From Lacrimispora xylanisolvens (lineage in GTDB: Bacteria > Bacillota > Clostridia > Lachnospirales > Lachnospiraceae), in assembly GCF_002934545.1 (NCBI RefSeq), contig NZ_PTJA01000013.1, forward strand, positions 62,001 to 126,000: a DNA stretch of 64,000 nt. The letters run 5' to 3'. The notes under the pieces are model-generated. The model did no database searches. It was given only the letters and a program-made list of their open reading frames with translations, and had not been told where the DNA came from. Each line of letters opens with the position of its first letter. The first letter of the stretch is position 1. The position numbers and the translations under genes were made by a program. Below are positions 19,572 through 28,305 of this stretch, piece by piece.

Positions 19572-21094
19572 ATCTCCACCTGCTTTCCTTCCCCAACACC
19601 AAAAGATGCTGCCATCAGCCCGGCCTGTGTAATTTCACGCTTTTTCAGTTCCCCTCTGATGCGCCCCCGATACACCACCACAGCCCGGTCTGACAGTTCC
19701 ACAATTTCTTCCATGTCTGAAGAAATCAGCATTACAGCAACCCCCTGTTTTTTTAGTTTATGTATGATCCCGTATACATCTTTTCGGGCCGCTGCATCAA
19801 TACCTCTTGTTGGTTCATCAAGAATTACAAGTTTCGGACCAGTTGCCAGGGATCGTCCGATCACTATTTTCTGCTGATTGCCTCCGGATAAACTACCGGA
19901 CAGCTGGTCTAAACCGGTAATTCGGATTCGGAAGCCTTCCACATATCTTCTGGCTATTTCGTATTCCACTTTTTTGTTAATGAAAACTCTTCCCATTGTT
20001 TTTCCTGTAACAAGGGAAGATGTGACATTGGCTGCCACATCGCTGATAGTGAAGAGACCATTTAACCGGCGGTCTTCCGGAACATAGTTGATTCCCGCTT
20101 TCATAATTGCCCTTGTGGAAAGTCCGGTTACATCCTCCCCCTCTAAAAGAGCCTGTCCGGATATGGCCTTGTCTCTGCCAAACACAGTAAGCGCCATCTC
20201 TGTCCGCCCCGCGCCTACCAATCCTGCCACACCCAGGATCTCCCCCGGATAAATCTTCAGATTAATATCCCAAAATCCATATCCCGAGAAATGGATCAGT
20301 TCAAAAGCCGGTTTCAATCCGGTATAATCAATCTCCTTAGTCTCCTGTTTTTTCGCCTCTTCGCAGTCCGGCGGGAGAAGCCCCTTAACCAGCATATCCC
20401 TGGTAAATTTAGAAATTTTACCTTTCAGTGTAATGACACCGTCTCTCATAATCGCTACATGTGTGGCAATCTGAAACACCTCCGTCAGACGATGGGTAAT
20501 ATATATGATACCAATTCCCTTTTTCTTTAAATCTTCTACAATCTTAAAAAGGCTTTCCACTTCGTCAAATGTCAGGGCACTGGTAGGTTCATCTAAAATC
20601 AGAACTCTCGCCTGCCTCATCAGCCCTCTTAAGATTTCCACCAGCTGCTGTTCTGCAATGGACAGGCTCATTGCCTTCCTGAAAATGTCCAGATCCCAGT
20701 TAATCTCATTCATGATCTCCTTCAGTCTCTTCCGAAGCTTTGCCGGTTTTTCATGAAAGCCCATGATAATGTTTTCCTCAACTGTCATATTGGGAAACAG
20801 CATAGGTTCCTGGGGTACCATATACATTCCTTTTGACAGAGAGATACCCGGTTTATAAGCATGAATCCGTTCACCGGCAACAAAGATGCTTCCTTCATCG
20901 GGCTGATAGATCCCCATAATAATTTTCATCAGCGTACTTTTTCCGGCGCCATTCCCCCCAATTAACGCCAGCACTTCTCCTTCCCCTACGCTGATATCGA
21001 TCCCTTTCAAAACAGAATTGAAACCAAATGATTTTGTTATTCCAGTTGCAGTAAACAGACTATGACCCTGACTTGCTGTTTCTGATTGTTTCAT
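19568..21094 (-). CDS. lsrA: AI-2 ABC importer ATPase LsrA
   Basis: 508 aa double ATPase energising AI-2 uptake. The first domain has Walker A GGNGAGKST, Q-loop VPQEPMLFPN and Walker B VLILDEPTSALT. The second has the degenerate P-loop VGAGRTE, signature LSGGNQQKIVIGRSLA and Walker B VILDEPTRGID, the normal arrangement for sugar ATPases. I start at ATG 21094 (MKQSETASQG), after GGTGGGGAGAATC; an in-frame extension to 21217 would add 41 residues and run into the promoter. Length equals E. coli LsrA (511). First gene of lsrACDBF. Confidence 0.93.
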   Translation of the reverse strand: MKQSETASQGHSLFTATGITKSFGFNSVLKGIDISVGEGEVLALIGGNGAGKSTLMKIIMGIYQPDEGSIFVAGERIHAYKPGISLSKGMYMVPQEPMLFPNMTVEENIIMGFHEKPAKLRKRLKEIMNEINWDLDIFRKAMSLSIAEQQLVEILRGLMRQARVLILDEPTSALTFDEVESLFKIVEDLKKKGIGIIYITHRLTEVFQIATHVAIMRDGVITLKGKISKFTRDMLVKGLLPPDCEEAKKQETKEIDYTGLKPAFELIHFSGYGFWDINLKIYPGEILGVAGLVGAGRTEMALTVFGRDKAISGQALLEGEDVTGLSTRAIMKAGINYVPEDRRLNGLFTISDVAANVTSSLVTGKTMGRVFINKKVEYEIARRYVEGFRIRITGLDQLSGSLSGGNQQKIVIGRSLATGPKLVILDEPTRGIDAAARKDVYGIIHKLKKQGVAVMLISSDMEEIVELSDRAVVVYRGRIRGELKKREITQAGLMAASFGVGEGKQVEI

Positions 21095-21406
21095 GATTCT
21101 CCCCACCCGTAATACGATATTTTTGTTTATACTATAAACTTTTGTTACATTCATGATGATACATGATCTAATTTTGATTGTCAATAGCTTCACAAAAAAT
21201 ATCTGGTGTTTTTGCACTAATTTATCATATATTTTTTATATTATTTAGTAAAATTACTTTATTTTATAGAGTTTTTATCAGGATGATCATTTTTATCTCA
21301 GCACTATTGACAGATGATATGCCAATTGCTATACTACGTTTAGTTGCAAACATTTTATTTTATTAACAACTTTTGTGACAATCTTAAGAAACCGGGGATA
21401 AACAGA
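21095..21406. promoter_or_regulatory. lsrA-lsrR divergent control region
   Basis: 312 bp between the two divergent starts. Minus-strand promoter for lsrA: TTGACA (21179-21184), 17 bp, TATCAT (21156-21161). Plus-strand promoter for lsrR: TTGACA (21307-21312), 17 bp, TATACT (21330-21335). A perfect palindrome GTTTATACTATAAAC (21125-21139) lies just inside the lsrA leader and is a candidate LsrR operator. The rest (about 21185-21300) is very AT-rich with no gene. Confidence 0.75.
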
Positions 21407-22327
21407 ATGAATTACGAAGAATCGCTTATTGTTAAGACAGCGTGGTACTACTATATCGAAAATATGACCCAACAGAAGATTTCCGACAAACTTGGCATCT
21501 CCCGCATGAAAGTAATAAAGCTGCTAGATAAGGCAAGGCAGAACGGAGTGATACAGTTTAAGATCTCTCAGGAGCGCAGCCATCACCTTCAGGCAGAACA
21601 GAAATTAATCAAAAAGTGGAATCTAAAGGATGCGTTTGTAGTCCCGTCCTCTCCTGATGATTCCTGTGCCAATGATAACGTTGCCAAAGCTGCTGCCATG
21701 TACATTAACGACCGGATTACAGAAAATACCTATATTAATATTGGATACGGAGATACCTTAAGCCGCGTCTTAAATCAGCTTGCAACTGTGGCAGAAACGC
21801 CTCTCTCCGCCGTTTCATTAACTGGAGGAGTCAGCTATTATCTTCCCAATACCTTTTCCAGCGTATTTAATACAAAACTGTATTTGTATCCTGCTCCTTT
21901 AATCGTTTCAACAAAAGAACTGTGCAGCCAGCTGAGTCATGAGCCCTCCATTCAGGAAATCTCCCGGATGGTGAATCTGGCTTCTATGACAGTGATCAGC
22001 ATTGGAGGAATTAACGAGGACGCGACAATCATAAAGAATGGAATTTTCACAAAAAACGACTTTCTGTATCTTTCCATGCAGGGAGCAGTGGGGGATCTTT
22101 TAAGTCATTTTATTGACAAGGATGGGAATCCTGTTGAAACAGATATTGAAGAGCGGCTATTAAGCACTCCTCTGTCCACCCTTCGGGCACTGCCCAATGT
22201 AATTGGCGTGGCAGCTGGAAGCAGCAAGGTTAAAGCAATCCGGGCATCCTTAAAAGGCGGATATTTAAATACACTGATTACCGATGAAGAAACTGCACTG
22301 AGCCTGCTTAACGAAGATCCCGGTTGA
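21407..22327 (+). CDS. lsrR: SorC/DeoR-family transcriptional regulator LsrR
   Basis: 306 aa regulator. An N-terminal helix-turn-helix (QQKISDKLGISRMKVIKLLDKA, residues about 20-42) is followed by the SorC sugar-phosphate-binding domain (INIGYGDTLSRVLNQL, VSLTGGVSYY, GIFTKNDFLYLS, NVIGVAAGSSKVKAIRASLKGG). In enterics LsrR represses lsr genes until phospho-AI-2 binds. I start at ATG 21407 (MNYEESLIVK) with GGGGATAA upstream. Its divergent orientation to lsrA and linkage to lsrK match the classical locus. Confidence 0.92.
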   Translation: MNYEESLIVKTAWYYYIENMTQQKISDKLGISRMKVIKLLDKARQNGVIQFKISQERSHHLQAEQKLIKKWNLKDAFVVPSSPDDSCANDNVAKAAAMYINDRITENTYINIGYGDTLSRVLNQLATVAETPLSAVSLTGGVSYYLPNTFSSVFNTKLYLYPAPLIVSTKELCSQLSHEPSIQEISRMVNLASMTVISIGGINEDATIIKNGIFTKNDFLYLSMQGAVGDLLSHFIDKDGNPVETDIEERLLSTPLSTLRALPNVIGVAAGSSKVKAIRASLKGGYLNTLITDEETALSLLNEDPG

Positions 22328-22355
22328 TATTAAAAATCAAAATGGAGGTGTCTGC

Positions 22356-23921
22356 ATGTCATCAAATTATCTTTTAGCAATTGACGCTGGAACAGGGAGT
22401 GTACGTGCCGTACTGTTTGACTTAAAAGGGAGTCAGATCGCCTGTGTTCAGGAGGAATGGGAACACAAAGAAGATCCGGATTATCCGGGCAGCATGGATT
22501 TTGACTGGGTGAAAAACTGGGAACTTGCCGCATCCTGTATCCGCAGGGTAATCAGTGAAACTAATGTAAATCCCAGGGAGATCGCCGCAATATCCACCAC
22601 CTGTATGAGGGAAGGTATTGTTCTTTATGACAGAGAAGGCCGTGAAATCTGGGCCTGTGCCAATGTTGATGCCAGAAGTAATGATGAAGTGGAACAGTTA
22701 ATCCGAAAAGACCCTGAACTGGAACGCCTTTTGTATCAGGAATCGGGACAATCTTTTGCCCTGGATGCCATACCAAGACTTCTGTGGGTGAAAAACAAGC
22801 TGCCAGACCGATACGAAAAAACCGCATACTTAGGGATGTTTAATGACTGGCTCATTTATAAATTAACCGGAATTCTGGCCGTTGAGCCAAGCAACGGCTC
22901 TACTACCGGGCTGTTTCGCCTGGCCTCCCGGACATGGAATCCAGAGATTAATCAAAGATGCGGATTAAGGACCGACTTGTTCCCTCCTGTAAAGGAATGC
23001 GGCACTGTAATTGGAAAGACCATGGCGGGGTTACAGCCTTCTACCGGACTTCCCGAGGGTATACCTGTGGTTGCCGGAGGCGGTGATGCCCAGCTTGGGT
23101 GTATTGGTGTGGGAGTGGTAAATTCCGGGGAAGCCGCTGTGTTTGGCGGCAGTTTCTGGCAGTATGAATACAATACCGACACTCCCATTATGGACCCGGA
23201 CTGCCGTGTCCGGGTTAACTGCCATGCCATTCCTTCTCTGTGGCAGTACGAAGCACTGGCATTTAAGCCAGGACTTGTGATGCGCTGGTACAGAGACAGC
23301 TTCTGCAGTGCGGAAAAAAAGCTGGCAGCGGAAACTGGCAGAAATGTTTACGATTTGTTAAATGAAGAAGCAGAAAAGATACCGGCAGGCTGTTATGGGA
23401 TGATGTGCTCATTTTCAGATATTATGAATTTTATGAAATGGAAACATGCGGCTCCGTCTTTCTCCAATTTTGAACTGGATTCTGCTAAATTTAATCATTA
23501 TACCTTTTACCGTGCAATCCTTGAAAACACAGCTCTGGTCACAAAAGGACATCTGGAGCTTGTGCAAAGCACAACCGGTAATCTTCCGGAGGAAATAACC
23601 TTTGCGGGAGGCGCTGCCAACAGCCATTTATGGGCACAGATTCTATCGGATGTGCTGGGGATTCCGGTTAATATCCCGAAAGTAAAGGAAGCCACAGCTT
23701 TAGGGGCTGCAATCATAGCAGGTTTTGGAATTGGTTTATATCCGGATATCCGGCAGACAGCCAAGGATCTGGTTATAATTGAGGAACGCATCACACCAGA
23801 TATGGAAAAACACAAACGATATGGGGAAATCTATGAAGCATGGAGAGAATTTTATAAAATTCAATTAACGCTATGCGACCGCAGGATAACCAGAAACATG
23901 TGGGCTGCCCCAGGCCTGTAA
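22356..23921 (+). CDS. lsrK: autoinducer-2 kinase LsrK
   Basis: 521 aa FGGY kinase that phosphorylates imported AI-2, trapping it and creating the LsrR inducer. The N-terminal phosphate-binding loop LAIDAGTGSVRAVLFD, CMREGIVLYDREGREIWAC, the ATPase motif GGGDAQLGCIGVG and EEITFAGGAANSHLWAQIL with EATALGAAIIAGFG cover both FGGY domains. Length matches E. coli LsrK (530). It follows lsrR by 28 nt with a GGAGGTG ribosome binding site, so AI-2 phosphorylation and its sensor are co-expressed. Confidence 0.93.
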   Translation: MSSNYLLAIDAGTGSVRAVLFDLKGSQIACVQEEWEHKEDPDYPGSMDFDWVKNWELAASCIRRVISETNVNPREIAAISTTCMREGIVLYDREGREIWACANVDARSNDEVEQLIRKDPELERLLYQESGQSFALDAIPRLLWVKNKLPDRYEKTAYLGMFNDWLIYKLTGILAVEPSNGSTTGLFRLASRTWNPEINQRCGLRTDLFPPVKECGTVIGKTMAGLQPSTGLPEGIPVVAGGGDAQLGCIGVGVVNSGEAAVFGGSFWQYEYNTDTPIMDPDCRVRVNCHAIPSLWQYEALAFKPGLVMRWYRDSFCSAEKKLAAETGRNVYDLLNEEAEKIPAGCYGMMCSFSDIMNFMKWKHAAPSFSNFELDSAKFNHYTFYRAILENTALVTKGHLELVQSTTGNLPEEITFAGGAANSHLWAQILSDVLGIPVNIPKVKEATALGAAIIAGFGIGLYPDIRQTAKDLVIIEERITPDMEKHKRYGEIYEAWREFYKIQLTLCDRRITRNMWAAPGL

Positions 23922-23941
23922 ACAAAAAGGAGGGAATAAGT

Positions 23942-24292
23942 ATGTATATAATAAATGAATCGGAAAGGGAATACCGGTTCGGAAACAGCGGACCAAAATA
24001 TCTGATGAAAGGACCACGTATGAATTTTGCAGTGGTGCAGTTTCAGCCTGGCGAGGACTTTACCGCACATTATCACGATGTGATGGAGGAGAATTTTTTT
24101 ATTCTGGAAGGGGAAATAAAGATTGTTGTTGATGGGGTGACTTACCATTTAAAACAGGGAGATTTCATACATATTGAACCAACAGAAACCCATTACTGTT
24201 TCAATCCGTTTGAAGTCTGCGTAAAGATGATTTCTACCCTGGCTCCCTATCAGGAATCGGATAAAGTAGAACTGAAAGATTATACATTTTAA
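23942..24292 (+). CDS. small cupin protein linked to lsrK
   Basis: 116 aa single-domain cupin. Cupin motif 1 is seen as GEDFTAHYHDVMEENFFILEGE (two His and a Glu for the metal) and motif 2 as GDFIHIEPTETHYCFN (third His). ATG 23942 follows AAAAAGGAGGGAATAAG. It is 20 nt after lsrK in the same unit. lsrG, which isomerises phospho-DPD in enterics, is missing from this locus; a cupin could do this job, but that is inference from position only. Other roles (sugar isomerase, binding protein) are possible. Confidence 0.85.
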   Translation: MYIINESEREYRFGNSGPKYLMKGPRMNFAVVQFQPGEDFTAHYHDVMEENFFILEGEIKIVVDGVTYHLKQGDFIHIEPTETHYCFNPFEVCVKMISTLAPYQESDKVELKDYTF

Positions 24293-24310
24293 ATAGCGGT
24301 AAGATTAAAA

Positions 24311-24334
24311 AAGGGGCAGCCAAAGCTGCCTCTT
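24311..24334. terminator. bidirectional terminator between the cupin and the DMT exporter
   Basis: AAGGGGCAGC (24311-24320) pairs with GCTGCCTCTT (24325-24334) around CAAA. T runs exist on the minus strand (CCCCTTTTTTAATC); the plus side is weaker. It serves two convergent genes. Confidence 0.75.
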
Positions 24335-24335
24335 A

Positions 24336-25226
24336 CTATTTACGATTCTTTATCACTTCCCACAATTTTTCTCCGAAATTAAATACAAAAACTCCAAACA
24401 ATATAATTCCCCCGCCAACCAAAGTAGAAAGTTCAGGTATTTCATCAGCCATAAGAAATCCAAAAAGGCTGGTAAGGAATGGGGTAACAAACATATAATT
24501 GCTCACCTGGGAGGTCTTTTCTGCCTTTGCAAATGCTTTTGACCATGATACATAGGCAATTGCGCTTGAGAACACACCAAGTATCACCAGATAAACCCAT
24601 TGTATGGGCGGAGCATTCGTAATCTGTCTGACCGAAACCGGAAGAAATACAGCCAGCAGGATGGTTCCAAAGAATATGCTGAATGCAGATGTCTGCAATG
24701 CGGTATATTTTTTTGTCAGCCGGCGCTGCAAAAGATTATAAAGACTAAGTGCCAAAGCCGCCAGAAATAACCAGACCAGTCCAATGTTAAAAGAAAGGAT
24801 TCCATTCATCAGGGTAAGAACTGCCACACCTGCAAATTCAATGATTAACGCCAGCCACTGGACAAGGCTCATTTTTTCTCTATAGACAAACCGCGCAATA
24901 AAAGCGGTTAACAAAGGAACGGTTGCGATCACAATACTGCCAGTAGAAGCTGTCACCGTCTTTTGTCCCAGATTAAATGCGATCATATAAAAGAAAAAGC
25001 CAAGAGCTCCCGCAAGTATAAAATATGGCAGGTCCTTTCTCTGGGGCAGCTTCATTCTTGTTAAGACCCATACGATTATTAACGTACAGGAAGCAACGAA
25101 ATATCTAAGAAATCCTAAGCTGAACGGTGTAAAATATTGTAATGACAGTCTTGTCAGAACATAGGCCAATGACCAGAATATAATCGTAATCATCGCATAT
25201 ATGTGAAAATTATTTTTTAGTTTCAT
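24336..25226 (-). CDS. EamA/DMT-family transporter
   Basis: 296 aa membrane protein with about ten helices in two EamA repeats (first about 10-145, second about 155-290; the second shows LVYLVILGVFSSAIAYVSWS-like pattern). Members export amino acids or metabolites or take up nucleotide sugars; the substrate here is not predictable. I start at ATG 25226 (MKLKNNFHIYA) because CGGAG lies eight bases upstream; the longer frame to 25265 has no ribosome binding site. Convergent with the lsrK unit. Confidence 0.88.
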   Translation of the reverse strand: MKLKNNFHIYAMITIIFWSLAYVLTRLSLQYFTPFSLGFLRYFVASCTLIIVWVLTRMKLPQRKDLPYFILAGALGFFFYMIAFNLGQKTVTASTGSIVIATVPLLTAFIARFVYREKMSLVQWLALIIEFAGVAVLTLMNGILSFNIGLVWLFLAALALSLYNLLQRRLTKKYTALQTSAFSIFFGTILLAVFLPVSVRQITNAPPIQWVYLVILGVFSSAIAYVSWSKAFAKAEKTSQVSNYMFVTPFLTSLFGFLMADEIPELSTLVGGGIILFGVFVFNFGEKLWEVIKNRK

Positions 25227-25343
25227 ATGGATACTCCGTTTTCTTAATATGTAGACAGGAATCAAAATCTTACCTTTAATTTAACCATAATAGTTATGGA
25301 TTGAAAAGAGCATTCTCAATTATCTTTAATCCACTCAAAAAAC

Positions 25344-25373
25344 TTGACAAGCTTTCATATAATGTGGCATAAT
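25344..25373 (+). promoter_or_regulatory. promoter of the riboswitch-ATPase unit
   Basis: TTGACA (25344-25349), 18 bp spacer, CATAAT (25368-25373). The predicted transcript would begin near 25380, right at the aptamer. Confidence 0.7.
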
Positions 25374-25387
25374 GTTGGGACAATATA

Positions 25388-25480
25388 AAATACTCGTGAG
25401 GGAGTAGTTTGCGCAGGTAATGCGTGTCAAGTCAACATACTGACCAGGAACGGTCTGGCTTGTACTTAATAAACGAGACT
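25388..25480 (+). ncRNA. yybP-ykoY (Mn2+) riboswitch aptamer
   Basis: The stretch has the family hallmarks: a GAGGGAGTAG start, AGTCAACATACTG in the middle, a CCAGGAACGGTCTGG hairpin, and ACGAGAC at the 3' side closing the multi-stem element. yybP-ykoY riboswitches bind Mn2+ and usually turn on Mn exporters. It sits directly upstream of a P-type cation ATPase, as known for Lactococcus yoaB and Streptococcus mgtA. The 3' GAGAC strand is shared with the following terminator stem, which suggests a transcriptional switch. Confidence 0.82.
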
Positions 25481-25517
25481 CATGTATAGCTGTCACAGCT
25501 ATACTGGGTCTCTTTTT
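25475..25517 (+). terminator. riboswitch terminator (first)
   Basis: GAGAC (25475-25479) pairs with GTCTC (25508-25512) and GTATAGCTG (25484-25492) pairs perfectly with CAGCTATAC, followed by TTTTT. Its 5' strand overlaps the aptamer's closing helix, so Mn2+ binding should prevent it forming. Confidence 0.85.
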
Positions 25518-25520
25518 GAA

Positions 25521-25557
25521 CTCGTGTATAGCGATGCTGTACGCGGGTTTTTTATTT
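25521..25557 (+). terminator. second, tandem terminator hairpin
   Basis: A 12-bp stem with some G-T pairs, CTCGTGTATAGC (25521-25532) with GCTGTACGCGGG (25536-25547) around a GAT loop, followed by TTTTTTATTTT. It follows the first terminator by only three bases, still upstream of the ATPase start. Confidence 0.75.
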
Positions 25558-25575
25558 TGTAAAACAGGAGCATGT

Positions 25576-28251
25576 ATGGAGGAAAAAATGCAGGAATTTT
25601 TAGAGTCAAAACAGGAACTGATAAAACGGCTGGGTTCAGATGAGACCACCGGATTATCAACATCTCATGCGGAGAAAAACAGGGAACAATATGGCACAAA
25701 CGTATTAACCAGAGAAAAACCCGAATCTCTTTTTAAACGTATCTTAAGCGCATCCAGTGAACCAATGATTCTGATGCTTATTATGGCAGGAGTCATCGCA
25801 CTGATCGTTAATATTATTCGTGCTACCACCGGATCTGAAGCGGATTTTCTGGAATGCGTGGGAATCTTCGCCGCCATTTTCCTTTCCGTTTTAATCACCG
25901 TTGTTATGGAAGGTAAAAGTGCCAAAGCATTTGAAGCTTTATCCAAAATCAGTGATGATACCATGATTAAAGTTTTACGGAATGGTGATACCACCATGCT
26001 GAGTCAAAAAGAACTTGTTGCAGGCGATATTGTTCTTCTCTCAACAGGAGACAAGATCCCCGCCGATGGCCGGCTTTTGCTAAGTTCGGGACTGGCTGTG
26101 GATGAATCGGCTTTAACAGGGGAAAGCGTGCCTGCAAAAAAGGATGCCGATTACATCATCACCGATGAAAAGACACCCCTTGCGGAACGCGCCAACATGC
26201 TGTATTCCGGGAATTACATTACCAGCGGATACGGGAAAATGCTGATTACGGCAGTGGGTGATCAGACAGAAATAGGAAAAATAGCAAAGGAACTGACTGG
26301 AACAGATCGTACCAGCACACCCCTTCAGGAGAAACTGGCTCGTTTAGGCAAAACTATTACCATACTGGGAATTATCGCAGCTGCTGTTGTGTTTATTTCT
26401 GAGCTGATTTCCTTTGCAATCACCGACGGACTCCATCTGGAAGAGGTGCTGAATGCATTTGTTACCAGCATTGTTCTGATCGTTGCTGCAGTTCCGGAAG
26501 GACTGCCTACCATCGTAGCCGTGTCGCTCTCCATTAATATTATCAAACTTTCCAAGCAGAATGCGCTGGTAAAAAAAATGATTGCCTCTGAAACTGTGGG
26601 GTGCATTAATGTGATCTGTTCCGATAAAACCGGAACTCTGACAGAAAATAAGATGACAGTTTCGGCATTTTACGACGGAGCATGGCATGACCGGACTGAT
26701 GAACTGAATTCAGACTGGCTCATACACAATGTCTGCCTTAATACAACAGCGGACATTTCCCAGGATGGAACCTTTATCGGAAACCCGACAGAGTGCGCCA
26801 TGCTGAATTTTTATGAAAGCTCAGCCGCTCGCGGAACAAGCGGAAAGTCCTACAAGGACGAGCGTAATGATCATGATGTCCTTCATGCATTTCCATTTTC
26901 TTCTGAGTTAAAGCATATGACTACAATCAGCAAGGTTGATGGAAAAATCATCTCCTATGTAAAGGGTAGTCCGGAGTGCGTATTTTCCATGTGTTCCCTT
27001 TCTGATAAGGAAAAATCTGAAATAGAGCATTATATTACAAAATCTCAGGAAAAAGCCATGCGTGTCATTGCCTTCGCTCATAAAGAACTGGATCAGATGC
27101 GCAATTATGAGGAAGACCATCACCACGCAGCCATGGAAACAGACATGAAATTTGATGGTTTTGTGGCAATCTCCGATCCCCTGCGTGCCGATGTTTACGA
27201 AGCTGTTAAAAACTGCCGCAGCGCCGGGATTGACTTAAAAATACTTACCGGAGATAATATTGTTACGGCAAAAGCCATTGCTGATGAACTTCATATCTTA
27301 AACGAAGACCGGATTGCCGTGGAAGCAAAGGAAATCAGTGAACTCAGTGATGACCAGCTGTTGAAACTGCTTCCCAGAATCAGTGTTATTGCCAGAAGCA
27401 CTCCCACGATTAAAATGAGAGTTGTTAAGCTTTTAAAATCACAGGGAAATGTTGTCGCGGTAACAGGAGACGGCATTAATGACGCTCCTGCACTGAAAAA
27501 TGCAGATGTGGGAATCGCCATGGGGATATCTGGAACGGAAGTTTCAAAAGAAGCCAGCGATATCGTACTTCTTGATGATTCCTTCTCCACGATTGTAAAA
27601 GCAATTGCATGGGGACGGGGAATCTACGAAAACTTCAAACGTTTTATCCAGTTTCAGCTGACTGTCAATGTCTCCTCAGTAATCGTGGTGTTTACATCGA
27701 TTCTATTAGGACTGAAAGCCCCATTTACCGCTTTGCAGCTATTATGGATCAACATTATTATGGACGGCCCGCCTGCGCTTACTTTAGGACTGGAACCCAT
27801 CTATGACGATTTAATGAGCCGCACTCCTACCAGGCGCAGTGACAACATACTGTCACGGGCTATGTATTACCGAATCGGTTTAACCGGTTTATATATTTCT
27901 GTGATCTTTTTATGCCAGTATGTGTTTAACTTTTTAGGAGCCTCTGGAGAAGAGACAGGTACGGTATTGTTCACATTATTTGCATTGTTTCAGTTGTTTA
28001 ATGCATTTAACTGCAGAGAGCTTCATACCACCAGTATCTTTAAGCATCTGCTGCAAAACAGGATTATGCTCCTTGTAATTTCCATTACCTTTGTTCTGCA
28101 GATTTTAATTATTCAGTTTGCAGGAGCATTTTTCGGAACCATTCCACTGGGAATCACCATGTGGTTAAAATTGCTTTTACTCAGCTTCAGCGTAATTGTG
28201 GTTTCTGAACTTATAAAGATTGTACTGAGGCAGGCAGCTCAGCAAAAATAG
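25576..28251 (+). CDS. P-type cation-transporting ATPase (Ca2+/Mn2+ exporter type)
   Basis: About 891 aa P2-type ATPase. It shows an actuator domain TGES (ESALTGESVPAKK), PEGLP in M4, phosphorylation site CSDKTGTLTENKMT, KGSPE-type nucleotide motif, TGDN and the hinge GDGINDAPALKNADVGIAMG, with C-terminal membrane helices. Overall it resembles PMCA/SERCA-like calcium pumps. The Mn2+ riboswitch in front argues for Mn2+ (or Mn2+/Ca2+) efflux. Start choice: ATG 25576 has AGGAG five bases upstream; ATG 25588 after GGAGGAAAAA is equally good. A frame extension to TTG 25516 reads through the terminator hairpin and is not credible. Confidence 0.92.
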   Translation: MEEKMQEFLESKQELIKRLGSDETTGLSTSHAEKNREQYGTNVLTREKPESLFKRILSASSEPMILMLIMAGVIALIVNIIRATTGSEADFLECVGIFAAIFLSVLITVVMEGKSAKAFEALSKISDDTMIKVLRNGDTTMLSQKELVAGDIVLLSTGDKIPADGRLLLSSGLAVDESALTGESVPAKKDADYIITDEKTPLAERANMLYSGNYITSGYGKMLITAVGDQTEIGKIAKELTGTDRTSTPLQEKLARLGKTITILGIIAAAVVFISELISFAITDGLHLEEVLNAFVTSIVLIVAAVPEGLPTIVAVSLSINIIKLSKQNALVKKMIASETVGCINVICSDKTGTLTENKMTVSAFYDGAWHDRTDELNSDWLIHNVCLNTTADISQDGTFIGNPTECAMLNFYESSAARGTSGKSYKDERNDHDVLHAFPFSSELKHMTTISKVDGKIISYVKGSPECVFSMCSLSDKEKSEIEHYITKSQEKAMRVIAFAHKELDQMRNYEEDHHHAAMETDMKFDGFVAISDPLRADVYEAVKNCRSAGIDLKILTGDNIVTAKAIADELHILNEDRIAVEAKEISELSDDQLLKLLPRISVIARSTPTIKMRVVKLLKSQGNVVAVTGDGINDAPALKNADVGIAMGISGTEVSKEASDIVLLDDSFSTIVKAIAWGRGIYENFKRFIQFQLTVNVSSVIVVFTSILLGLKAPFTALQLLWINIIMDGPPALTLGLEPIYDDLMSRTPTRRSDNILSRAMYYRIGLTGLYISVIFLCQYVFNFLGASGEETGTVLFTLFALFQLFNAFNCRELHTTSIFKHLLQNRIMLLVISITFVLQILIIQFAGAFFGTIPLGITMWLKLLLLSFSVIVVSELIKIVLRQAAQQK

Positions 28252-28305
28252 TCGAGAAACAAATCCCCTGGTAATGTAGAATGGGTACTGTAAGGTGGTG
28301 AAACG

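Noticed and set aside
16409-21094. Ribose or xylose ABC transporter
   Set aside because: The binding protein, LsrF, LsrR and LsrK together specify AI-2; the binding protein's C-terminus nearly matches LsrB.
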